Shown: positions 1-6,519 of the stretch, in pieces
Numbering within the stretch: position 1 is the stretch's first letter
Layout of the letters: the number at the start of each line of letters is the position of its first letter
Assembly (NCBI GenBank): GCA_021789565.1
Contig: JAJYJL010000391.1
Span: 1-7,262 of the forward strand
Direction of reading: 5' to 3'
Source of the DNA: Acidobacteriota bacterium
Lineage (GTDB): Bacteria > Acidobacteriota > Terriglobia > UBA7540
Length of the DNA: 7,262 bases
Position numbers and translations under genes: made by a program
Notes under the pieces: generated by a model
What the model was told of the DNA's origin: nothing
Database searches by the model: none
The model's input: the letters and a program-made list of their open reading frames with translations, nothing else

Positions 1-1388
1 AGCACTACTATCGCCTCATAGGCTAATTGCTGCTCCATGGACATAACCGTCGAGTGGACAAGATAGCGTGTAAGGAACCACCAGGTGCCGATCATCGCAA
101 CGAGGAACAGGATTAGCCCCCAGAATCCGGTCCCCACGATCATGCTCAGGTAGTCGCTGTGCATGGTTGAAGTCTTGTTCATACCGATCTTGGCCAGCAC
201 AGCAAAGCGTTCTGCGGCGTAGGCGCCATACCCTGTGAGCGGACGTTGCATGAAGGTCTGCCACGCGAACGACCACCAGTCAACGCGGCTGCTGAGGGTT
301 TCAAGCTGCTGGGCACTTTGCCCCCTTTCGAGGAATGTCCATATTAAACCCCCCAGGCTGCTGGCTACCAGGAGAGGGGCCACCACAAAGGTGAGCAAAG
401 CGCTCAGCCCCAGCCGCCTGGAGAAGAGAAGGAGCAGGAACAGGCCGAACAGAACCCCTGCAAGGGCCGATCTTGTTTGCGAAACGACCATGGTGGCCAC
501 GCTCGCAACAAGAAGCAGAAGGTACCACGCACGGTCCGATTTCCTTGCCGCAATCGGCAGAAGCCTGCACAAGGCGATGAGTGCCAGGATGCCTGCAAAG
601 GTCCCGACATCGTTGGAACTCAGGGCCGGCAGGACACCTTCAAGCCGGATCCCCAGTATTCCCACGCCGACGTTCTTTCCGTTGGGATACAAGGCCTGCT
701 GCGGCCAAATTAAAATCCCCAGCCAGGTGGATACGAGAAGCAGCCCGTAAAGCATCCAGGTCCAATTGAAGAGGTCCCGGTACGCTTTAACGGATTGCAC
801 CGTGGCGAGGACTGCGCCAAGCAGGGCAATATCCATCAGGTATTCGCAGGCTTTGTAAAATGTCCACGCTGGATATACAGACCATGCCGTTGACCCCAAT
901 TCGACTAACCCGAACACAGTGAGGACTCCGACAAATCCCCGGAACATCGACCCTAGCCAGGGTGTGCGGCGCAACGCAAGACGGACCAGAAGGGCCATGG
1001 TCACAATGAACTCGATGCCGATGCGGTAGAGCGCCCATGCGTCCACGGGATTTTGTTCAATCTCGTTAACACCGCGAATTCTGAAAACCAGGGCGCTGGC
1101 AAAAACCAGGAACCAGAGGCCGTGGTACCACGCCAGTTGTGGTTTCAGTGTCTGCCAATAGTGGAGGCCGGCCCGCAACGCCAGGACGAGCACCATCAGC
1201 ACAAACGGAGTGGCAACGATCCCCAGGATGGCAAGGGAGCCATGACGCAGGACCATCGGGGCAATCACCAGCATCGCCAGCAGGCCGAACAATCCAAACA
1301 GCCCTGCCAGCCACATCCACAAGGACGCTGGAGCTCGCCTGATAAAACGTTCTTCCGACCTACTGAACGTTGTGCTGAAAAATTTCAT
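1..1388 (-). CDS. O-antigen ligase / polymerase (Wzy/WaaL superfamily) membrane protein, 3' end cut by window edge
   Basis: Inner-membrane glycosyl-transfer enzyme that would polymerise lipid-linked repeat units or ligate them to an acceptor on the periplasmic face. The frame is open from ATG 1388 to base 1 without a stop, giving 462 residues; the C-terminus is missing. The protein is very hydrophobic with many predicted helices (for example about residues 23-45, 51-71, 88-104, 125-139, 183-200, 210-228, 262-280, 287-303, 308-322, 328-349, 418-440). Family hallmarks are visible: an Arg-containing loop RLEGVLPALSSND (248-260), SQTRSALAG (303-311), SSRVDWW (366-372), GYG (386-388), and MHSDYLSMIVGTGFWGL (409-425), whose His410 matches the conserved ligase histidine. 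An in-frame TAA 12 bases before the ATG bounds the start; only TTG 1394 is an alternative. No good Shine-Dalgarno is seen. It follows the glycosyltransferase by 67 bases, so it is probably co-transcribed. Polymerase versus ligase cannot be settled from sequence. Confidence 0.9.
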   Translation of the reverse strand, partial: MKFFSTTFSRSEERFIRRAPASLWMWLAGLFGLFGLLAMLVIAPMVLRHGSLAILGIVATPFVLMVLVLALRAGLHYWQTLKPQLAWYHGLWFLVFASALVFRIRGVNEIEQNPVDAWALYRIGIEFIVTMALLVRLALRRTPWLGSMFRGFVGVLTVFGLVELGSTAWSVYPAWTFYKACEYLMDIALLGAVLATVQSVKAYRDLFNWTWMLYGLLLVSTWLGILIWPQQALYPNGKNVGVGILGIRLEGVLPALSSNDVGTFAGILALIALCRLLPIAARKSDRAWYLLLLVASVATMVVSQTRSALAGVLFGLFLLLLFSRRLGLSALLTFVVAPLLVASSLGGLIWTFLERGQSAQQLETLSSRVDWWSFAWQTFMQRPLTGYGAYAAERFAVLAKIGMNKTSTMHSDYLSMIVGTGFWGLILFLVAMIGTWWFLTRYLVHSTVMSMEQQLAYEAIVV

Positions 1389-1455
1389 TGTCAATGTGTT
1401 TTAAGTCTTGAGCGCCCTGGAGGCATTGCCTACAGGTCAGTATGCTGCCTCGGGT

Positions 1456-2697
1456 TCAATTCACTTGACTTTGTTGAATTGATCGCTCACCAACGATCTG
1501 CTCGTACCAATGGCCCATCTGTTCGGCGCGCTTTGTCCACGTCTGCGCTCGTGCGAATTCCCAGGCTGCCTGGCCCTTCTGGATCCTTAGCTGTGGGGAC
1601 GAGACCATAAGGCGAATGGCCGAGGCAAGGCGTGAAACGGTTTCCTGCGGACTTGCAATCGGGACTTTAACGCCTGCGGTGTCAGGAATAAAGGCCCTTA
1701 CGCCCTGATGGTCAAGTGCGATGATTGGTAGTCCGCTCGCCATGGCTTCAAGGACCTGCGAGCCGAATGCATCACGCAGGCTGGTAAAAATAAACACATC
1801 TGCCGAGCGGTAGAGTTCCGGCATACGGCTGTAGTCTATGTGCCCTAGAAAACTGACGCGGTTGTTCAACCCGAGCCTTTGTGACATAGCTTCCCATTCA
1901 CCACGCTTGGCTCCCTTGCCTGCCACAAGGAGGCGCACCGACAAGTCCTGGCATTGCGCCAGAGCATCCAACAGCAGAGGAAGGCACTTCCTGGGCTGCA
2001 ATCTGCCTGCCCATAGAAGTGTAACTTGCTTGCCAGGGACCCGTTGCGGAACCTCGGGTGGAAGAAATTGCTGTCCGATACCGGTATCAAGGAAAAGCCT
2101 CACATGTCTTGCGCCGGCCCGCTCAAGCATCTGTGCTGTTTCATGGTTCGTGGCCAGGATCATCGCCGACTTGCGAGCGGTTTTTCGAAGGGCAGGCCGC
2201 AAAGATACTAAGCGCATTCGGACCTCTCGAAACAGCTCGGCTCTTTTCGCCTCACCGAGATAACTTCTTAGGACGGAGGGGGCGACCTGTCCTCCGCCGA
2301 CCGGTCCCCAGACAAATGGTGTAGGAAGGTGCCAGAGAAGGGGTGGTTCGCTCACGGTTCCCCAGCTCACGTGGTGAACAATATTAAAACGGACCTGCCT
2401 CTGCAACTGCTGTGCCTGGCGCAGCGCGGCCCTTTGCCACAAGATATACCGCCAGGAGCTGACGTGCGTATGAATTGCCGGGTCCCAAGCAAGTCGGCCG
2501 GGCAGCTTGACCCAAATAAAGTGCAGCTTGGGGTTAGGACGCGCCTCAAGGAACTCTTCGATGCGATCCTTCCCCCAAGGGTGCGTGAGTACCCACACCT
2601 GGTGATTTTGACTCAGATGCCAGGCCCAATTCCATGTGAATGCCGGTTCTGAGCCCCAGCAGGGGTTGCAGGCATGACCGACCAGAAGAATTTTCAA
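1456..2697 (-). CDS. GT4-type glycosyltransferase (GT-B fold)
   Basis: Retaining glycosyltransferase, presumably moving a sugar from a nucleotide donor to a lipid-linked glycan on the cytoplasmic face; donor and acceptor are unknown. Using the TTG start it has 413 residues, typical for the family. The N-terminal domain opens with KILLVGHACNPCWGSEP and an aromatic NWAWHL segment, as in the GSE-type GT4 group, and carries VWGPVGGG near residue 129. The C-terminal domain has LLWAGRLQPRK (about 227-237), LLVAGKG, VSFLGHI and SADVFIFTS. The acidic pair follows as RDAFGSQVLEAMASGLP: D309 and E317, an E-x7-E variant with Asp first. Start choice: GTG at 2709 would add four residues (MEEP), but GGAGG at 2703-2707 sits five bases before TTG 2697, giving MKILLVGH, the usual N-terminus of this family. 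It lies 15 bases after the methyltransferase stop, so translational coupling is likely. Confidence 0.92.
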   Translation of the reverse strand: MKILLVGHACNPCWGSEPAFTWNWAWHLSQNHQVWVLTHPWGKDRIEEFLEARPNPKLHFIWVKLPGRLAWDPAIHTHVSSWRYILWQRAALRQAQQLQRQVRFNIVHHVSWGTVSEPPLLWHLPTPFVWGPVGGGQVAPSVLRSYLGEAKRAELFREVRMRLVSLRPALRKTARKSAMILATNHETAQMLERAGARHVRLFLDTGIGQQFLPPEVPQRVPGKQVTLLWAGRLQPRKCLPLLLDALAQCQDLSVRLLVAGKGAKRGEWEAMSQRLGLNNRVSFLGHIDYSRMPELYRSADVFIFTSLRDAFGSQVLEAMASGLPIIALDHQGVRAFIPDTAGVKVPIASPQETVSRLASAIRLMVSSPQLRIQKGQAAWEFARAQTWTKRAEQMGHWYEQIVGERSIQQSQVN

Positions 2698-2702
2698 TGG
2701 TT

Positions 2703-2707
2703 CCTCC
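2703..2707 (-). promoter_or_regulatory. Shine-Dalgarno GGAGG that favours a TTG start for the glycosyltransferase
   Basis: On the minus strand GGAGG is followed by five bases and then TTG AAA ATT. The competing GTG at 2709 overlaps this site and has only a weak purine stretch before it. The site is just downstream of the methyltransferase TGA (2713-2715), so ribosomes ending there could re-initiate. Confidence 0.65.
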
Positions 2708-2712
2708 ACGAA

Positions 2713-3795
2713 TCACTTTTCTGGCTTCAAAAGGAGGGTAAATACGCCCGTATTCAACGCTTCGCTCCGGGATTCAATCTTCTCAAGCAGTTCCTCAGTG
2801 GACCCGGACCAGTGGCGGCGCTGCCTCACCCAATTGCTGGCCCAGGGTTCGTCCCAGATTCTTTCAATCACCACGCCCGAGGAATAGCCCATGTCGAGCA
2901 GTTGCAGGAGCGCCTGGCGGGCGCGCTGCCATTCAAACGCGAAGGGATGAATTTCAACAAAGATACGCGGCTTGTGCTCTCGCAGCAGGCGCTGTGCCCC
3001 TTCCAAGGCCATCAATTCGCCGCCTTCCACGTCCATGCGCAGCACCGTGGGCCGGAAATCTGGAAACTCATCGAGAAGGTCATCCAGCCTTTTGGCCTGG
3101 ACGGTGGTCGGCTGCGCCTGCAACAGGTCCTTATCCCGAATCAGACTTCCCCAACTGGGGACCTCTGACCCGTAGAACTCGATGGGTTCGCTTCGGTCGC
3201 TGATGGCCCAGGGAAAAACCTGGATATTAGTCAATCCGGAGCGGGCCACATTCCGTTCGAGGATGTTATAAACGTCGCGAGCCGGTTCGAACCCCAGCAC
3301 CCGGCCGGCCGGGCCGATAGCCCGTCCGGCTAGAAGCGCGTAGTAGCCAAGATTTGACCCGACATCCAGGACGTGGTCGCCATCCCGAAGGTGCTGGAGA
3401 TAGACCCTGGTGCAGACGGGTTCGTGGGTGCCCAGCAGCATGATTTCTTCGCTCAGTCCCTTCCCGGAAGGGTGCAGCTCAAATTCCTGGTCGAGAAACC
3501 TTACGGTCACCGGTCTCGCCCCCATTCGGGCCCGCTGGGAGTTACAGTGTCGTCGAAAACGCGTGTACTGGTACCGCCAGAGGGCCTTGCGCAAGACGAA
3601 ACCAGGCCCGTGCAGATAGAAGAATTGAACCGCCTTCTTAAGGTACTCTGTGGCGTTGCTTCTTCGTTCTTCCGCGATTTCCAGGCGCAGGTCTCGTTTG
3701 TTGCCGAACTCCGGCGGGCTGGCGTTGGGTGCGGGATTTTCATACAATCCCGGGGCATAGGCTAAGTCAAATCGTGCGCGTTCCGAATCAGGCAT
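2713..3795 (-). CDS. FkbM-family SAM-dependent methyltransferase
   Basis: Predicted O-methyltransferase using S-adenosylmethionine, likely capping or decorating a sugar of the polysaccharide; the substrate is not known. It has 360 residues. The Rossmann core starts near residue 96: HVLDVGSNLGYYALLAG (141-157) is SAM motif I and FEP (169-171) holds the acidic ribose-binding residue. LRMDVEGGELMALEGA (252-267) is the FkbM signature, followed by PRIFVEIHP (276-284). About 95 residues precede the core; they are charged, with a basic aromatic stretch (64-90: GPGFVLRKALWRYQYTRFRR and onward) that might lie against the membrane or bind a partner. The reading frame continues upstream to 3963 inside the kinase gene, but ATG 3795 has a near-perfect AGGAGGAG site two bases before it, so the short form is preferred. 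It lies 64 bases after the kinase and 15 bases before the glycosyltransferase. Confidence 0.93.
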   Translation of the reverse strand: MPDSERARFDLAYAPGLYENPAPNASPPEFGNKRDLRLEIAEERRSNATEYLKKAVQFFYLHGPGFVLRKALWRYQYTRFRRHCNSQRARMGARPVTVRFLDQEFELHPSGKGLSEEIMLLGTHEPVCTRVYLQHLRDGDHVLDVGSNLGYYALLAGRAIGPAGRVLGFEPARDVYNILERNVARSGLTNIQVFPWAISDRSEPIEFYGSEVPSWGSLIRDKDLLQAQPTTVQAKRLDDLLDEFPDFRPTVLRMDVEGGELMALEGAQRLLREHKPRIFVEIHPFAFEWQRARQALLQLLDMGYSSGVVIERIWDEPWASNWVRQRRHWSGSTEELLEKIESRSEALNTGVFTLLLKPEK

Positions 3796-3797
3796 TG

Positions 3798-3805
3798 CTC
3801 CTCCT
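3798..3805 (-). promoter_or_regulatory. Strong Shine-Dalgarno AGGAGGAG for the FkbM methyltransferase
   Basis: The minus strand reads AGGAGGAG CA ATG, ending at ATG 3795. This decides the start against longer in-frame options reaching 3963, which would overlap the 3' end of the kinase gene. It is the strongest ribosome-binding site in the window. Confidence 0.8.
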
Positions 3806-3859
3806 AGGAAAAATTCGTCTTGGTAGATGTTGATAGATCGTGGCCGGAAAGGGTGCCTT

Positions 3860-5068
3860 CTAGTTGCAACTGGAATGGACAAAATCCGGCGGTAAATCCA
3901 ATCGCTGAGTGATGATCCTGTCTTCCAGGAACGTGCGGTAGAGTTGCGCGTTGATCCCGCCAATCAGCCCCTTCCGTTCCCGCCGGGTCAGCAATCGTGA
4001 AAAGTGATAGTAAAAGACCCTCGCAAGCGCCAGCCCTTTCACGAATGCCGTGACCTCCGTGGAAGTTTCTCCATATCCCTGCCAGAATGACTCTTCCCAC
4101 AACTGGATGACCGACTTGGGAATCATCGGATTCAACAGCATGGCCCGCAGGTCTGAAACCAACGCAAACAGGTCGTAGTAAATGGGTCGGAAACCCGACA
4201 TCTCGAAGTCAATCACAGCAAGCTGCTTTTCGGCGGTTTTCCAAAGCAGATTCGCAAGGCAGAAATCACCGTGCGTGAGCGCGACAGGCACTTCGAAATT
4301 GCCCGTTTCCCCCATTTCCATCAACGAAGCCTCCAGAATTTTCGAGGCCATGCTTTCATAGCGCCCGCCGTTTCTGTGGTTCTGTCGCGACATACCGATG
4401 GCAGTTTGCACGAGGTCACGGGCTTCAATGAGTTCCATTCCCTGATGGGAAGCTTCATGGACGCTGCGCAACCAGCTTCCGGCCTTAAACAGGGCTTCGG
4501 CTCCCCCTTTTGCCACCGGGTTCCTCCAGCGCGACCATTTCAGGGCCTGGACCAGGGAAATCCCGTCGGCCTTTTCCCACACGATGGTTCTTGCTGCCAG
4601 TGATCTTCCCAACGGGACCGGTACCGAACGTCCGCCTGAAAGCCTGAGCATTTCAATCGTCATATCCCATTCGGTGTCGACCTGCTCGCTGACGGCCCTG
4701 ACCGGCACGGTGGTGCGAGGGGAAGCTTCCCAGGGAGCTCGAAAACGGGGAGGAATCGGATAAGGATCAGCGAGCAGTATTTTCGCAAACAACTTTTTCC
4801 CTTCCCACTTCCCCGAACAACACACCGCGAGCCTGGAAGTGTTGTAACCGTACCGGTCAATGGTGACCGACTGGGTCCTCGCGCAAAGTGCGCTGGCTAT
4901 TCTGTCCCTGATGTCGTCGGGTCCTCGTAACACCGTGTCAGTCCTGATGTTCATTTTGCCCTGGCGATTGCCCGAATGGTCCTGCGAGTGCGAGGCGTTA
5001 AAGCCCGGCGATCGTTGTGTGATAGCAGCATTCACAAGTTTCTCCCGGGTCTCAAACTGGCCCGCCAT
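3860..5068 (-). CDS. Aminoglycoside-phosphotransferase-fold (APH/choline-kinase-like) small-molecule kinase
   Basis: Predicted ATP-dependent kinase of the APH superfamily acting in the cytoplasm; given the neighbours, a sugar, aminosugar or other glycan precursor is a likelier substrate than an antibiotic (inference). With ATG 5068 it has 402 residues. Visible motifs: a probable N-lobe ATP lysine in LFAKILLADP (Lys96), a hinge-like WEKADGISL (164-172), the catalytic loop LTHGDFCLANLLW (264-276, Asp268 and Asn273), and the metal-binding VIDFEMSG (285-292, Asp287) followed by YYDLFAL, as in this family. Catalysis-competent residues therefore look intact. Start is uncertain: the first 38 residues are polar and low in family features, and ATG 4954 (MNIRTD, 364 residues) has a comparable AGGG site four bases ahead; ATG 5068 has GGAAGGGA four bases ahead and leaves only 56 bases after the flippase. 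The frame is open to 5722, but that part is a shadow of the flippase. Confidence 0.85.
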   Translation of the reverse strand: MAGQFETREKLVNAAITQRSPGFNASHSQDHSGNRQGKMNIRTDTVLRGPDDIRDRIASALCARTQSVTIDRYGYNTSRLAVCCSGKWEGKKLFAKILLADPYPIPPRFRAPWEASPRTTVPVRAVSEQVDTEWDMTIEMLRLSGGRSVPVPLGRSLAARTIVWEKADGISLVQALKWSRWRNPVAKGGAEALFKAGSWLRSVHEASHQGMELIEARDLVQTAIGMSRQNHRNGGRYESMASKILEASLMEMGETGNFEVPVALTHGDFCLANLLWKTAEKQLAVIDFEMSGFRPIYYDLFALVSDLRAMLLNPMIPKSVIQLWEESFWQGYGETSTEVTAFVKGLALARVFYYHFSRLLTRRERKGLIGGINAQLYRTFLEDRIITQRLDLPPDFVHSSCN

Positions 5069-5082
5069 GGGGTCCCTTCCGC

Positions 5083-5099
5083 CCGCCTTAAGGTGGCGG
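5083..5099 (-). other. Small inverted repeat in the leader of the kinase gene
   Basis: The arms CCGCC (5083-5087) and GGCGG (5095-5099) surround a 7-base loop that includes half of a CCTTAAGG palindrome (5086-5093). Two further G-C pairs can form outside after a 2x2 mismatch. It sits in the 56-base gap between the flippase stop and ATG 5068, just upstream of the weak ribosome-binding site. There is no T-run after it on the minus strand, so it is not an intrinsic terminator. Any role is speculative. Confidence 0.25.
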
Positions 5100-5124
5100 C
5101 AGGCAAATCTGTCAAGTTGAGATC

Positions 5125-6471
5125 TTAAGAATTTTTCGCTGGTGTGTGACGATGAAGCATAACGAGTGTCACAATCAATGCAACCCCACTCGCCAGAACC
5201 ATCCCGAAGATTGCTCCCCGCAGTCCGAACGCCCATGTGCAGGGGATGCCAGCCACAACGTCGACCACGCTGGCTGCGCCGTAGGCGACAAAAACCAGGT
5301 ACGGGGCGTGCATGGCGCGCAGTATGATGGCCTGGGAAGTCGCCGAGATTCGAAGCACCGAAGCGAGCCCCAGCCAGGGGATCATCCCCACGATTCCCAT
5401 ATACCTGCCTGCGTAGAGATGTTCCACAATCTGCCAGCGAAAGAGAACGATTAATAGCCAGTAAAGGATTGTTCCGCCCGCGTAAATCAGAGCAAGCTTT
5501 GCCGCCAGGTGGCCCGTTTCCTTGGATGTTTGTTGATAGTGAATGCCCGCGGCATAGGGTAGCGAAAGCAGGGACATGGCCGCGAAAGCCTGCCCAACGG
5601 GAGAGGAGAAGTTGCCCAGCGCCTGCAGGGCGCCCGTTTCCGCAAGTCCGTGGAAGCTGCCAAGAATCGGATAATAGATAGCGGTGGAAAACCAGACGGC
5701 CACCGCGCTGCCGAGGGCCCATCGACCGTACCCCCAGTGCCGATGAATCACTTCGGACAATTTAAGCGTGGCATGCTGGGGCTTTAGAGAGGAGCGCAGC
5801 CTGGCCAGCATCATTGGAGCCGTGACCCCCGCGCCAGCGGCAAACAGCAGGAAGGCAACCAGGGGTGAGAGCGTTCCTCGATGGAATGCGAACAGCAGGC
5901 CGCCGAGAACCACAGCGAAGTATCCCAGCGCTCCCAGTGCAGCCTGCAGGGGAGAGAGCTTGACGTAGAATCCCCTGCGGGCCAGTGAGAACAACAGTAA
6001 GCAGGGCGAGGCAACTCCCACGCCTATCAGCGCCGAGGTTAGTTCACTCCCGGGGGAAAGCCGCCCTACGGCCCACGCACAAGTCAAAAGCCCCAGAAAG
6101 ATAACGGCCGCCACAACGGCATAGATACGCAGCAAAGTACCGAGATATTCACGATTCGATTTCCGATAAACCGAAGAGCCGAACACGCTGAGAGGTTCAA
6201 GAAAAAGAGCTGAATATGCCACGGAAAGAAACAGATAGACCTGAAAGGCGAGTGCGTATGCTCCGTACTGGTCCGGCGCCAGATGCCGCGCCAGCACAAT
6301 TCCAACAACGAAATTCGCTCCAGAAATCAGGCCCTGATCAACAAGGGCCAGAGCCCCTTTGGGTGACCAGGTCCGGGCTCTCGCCCAAAGCGTGCTTCGC
6401 CGCGTAGCGGCGAGACTGATCGACTGCTCAACCAGCGTTGCGTTTACCGGAGCGTTCAGGATATCTGCCAT
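5125..6471 (-). CDS. Wzx-like polysaccharide flippase (MOP/MATE superfamily)
   Basis: Integral membrane transporter expected to flip the lipid-linked oligosaccharide from cytoplasm to periplasm. At 448 residues it has the usual size. About 12 hydrophobic segments can be seen, near residues 38-60, 72-92, 112-134, 144-164, 174-196, 201-221, 250-270, 290-310, 322-345, 357-377, 389-409 and 418-438. The first helix region LVDQGLISGANFVVGIVLARHLAPDQYGAYAL (43-74) is the typical opening of this family: helix, Asn-Phe, then an 'ar.l.p..yG.yal' turn. An Arg-rich, hydrophilic N-terminal tail of about 36 residues precedes it. ATG 6471 has only a weak AAGG three bases upstream, so expression may depend on coupling to the ATP-grasp gene, whose stop is 48 bases upstream. 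Its polymerase partner is probably the Wzy/WaaL-like gene at the left edge. A lipid II-type or other MOP exporter is less likely given the locus. Confidence 0.9.
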   Translation of the reverse strand: MADILNAPVNATLVEQSISLAATRRSTLWARARTWSPKGALALVDQGLISGANFVVGIVLARHLAPDQYGAYALAFQVYLFLSVAYSALFLEPLSVFGSSVYRKSNREYLGTLLRIYAVVAAVIFLGLLTCAWAVGRLSPGSELTSALIGVGVASPCLLLFSLARRGFYVKLSPLQAALGALGYFAVVLGGLLFAFHRGTLSPLVAFLLFAAGAGVTAPMMLARLRSSLKPQHATLKLSEVIHRHWGYGRWALGSAVAVWFSTAIYYPILGSFHGLAETGALQALGNFSSPVGQAFAAMSLLSLPYAAGIHYQQTSKETGHLAAKLALIYAGGTILYWLLIVLFRWQIVEHLYAGRYMGIVGMIPWLGLASVLRISATSQAIILRAMHAPYLVFVAYGAASVVDVVAGIPCTWAFGLRGAIFGMVLASGVALIVTLVMLHRHTPAKNS

Positions 6472-6491
6472 TAGCCTTGATTGGGGATAGG

Positions 6492-6509
6492 AAAAACCGG
6501 CGAAGCGGT
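6492..6509 (-). terminator. Weak stem-loop with T-run between ATP-grasp and flippase genes
   Basis: On the minus strand ACCG (6509-6506), a 6-base loop and CGGT (6499-6496) can pair, and the last T of the stem begins a run of five T. The four-pair stem is too short for an efficient terminator; at best it would attenuate. It lies wholly in the 48-base gap just after the ATP-grasp stop. Confidence 0.15.
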
Positions 6510-6519
6510 CGTTTTGAAC

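Noticed and set aside
235..750. A 171-codon plus-strand open frame.
   Set aside because: It lies entirely opposite the polytopic membrane protein whose frame has matching family motifs; composition is Arg/Ser/Pro-rich without domains.
1389..1394. TTGACA just before the Wzy/WaaL-like ATG, as a possible -35 promoter element.
   Set aside because: No -10-like sequence lies about 17 bases further on, and a transcript from it would start inside the coding region.
1420..1451. Inverted repeat GAGGCA/TGCCTC in the 67-base gap before the Wzy/WaaL-like gene, as a possible terminator.
   Set aside because: Six base pairs with a 20-base loop and no T-run after it; a nested GGCA/TGCC pair competes. Too weak to call.
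1053..1610. A 185-codon plus-strand open frame opposite the Wzy/WaaL-like gene and the end of the glycosyltransferase.
   Set aside because: The product is rich in Gln, His, Arg and Pro with no recognisable domain, and it spans two real minus-strand genes and their gap. Typical antisense shadow.
3796..3963. A 5' extension of the methyltransferase to 3963, adding 56 residues.
   Set aside because: It would overlap the kinase gene by about 100 bases and ignore the near-perfect ribosome-binding site before ATG 3795.
5105..5114. A second TTGACA on the minus strand just after the flippase stop, as a promoter for the kinase gene.
   Set aside because: The region about 17 bases downstream reads CTTAAG within a GC-rich inverted repeat and does not resemble a -10 box.
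5069..5722. The kinase reading frame stays open far upstream, 218 codons into the flippase gene.
   Set aside because: The flippase frame has clear membrane-protein and family signals there, whereas the overlapping translation is low-complexity Arg/Gly/Ser-rich with no motif. It is chance openness in GC-rich DNA.
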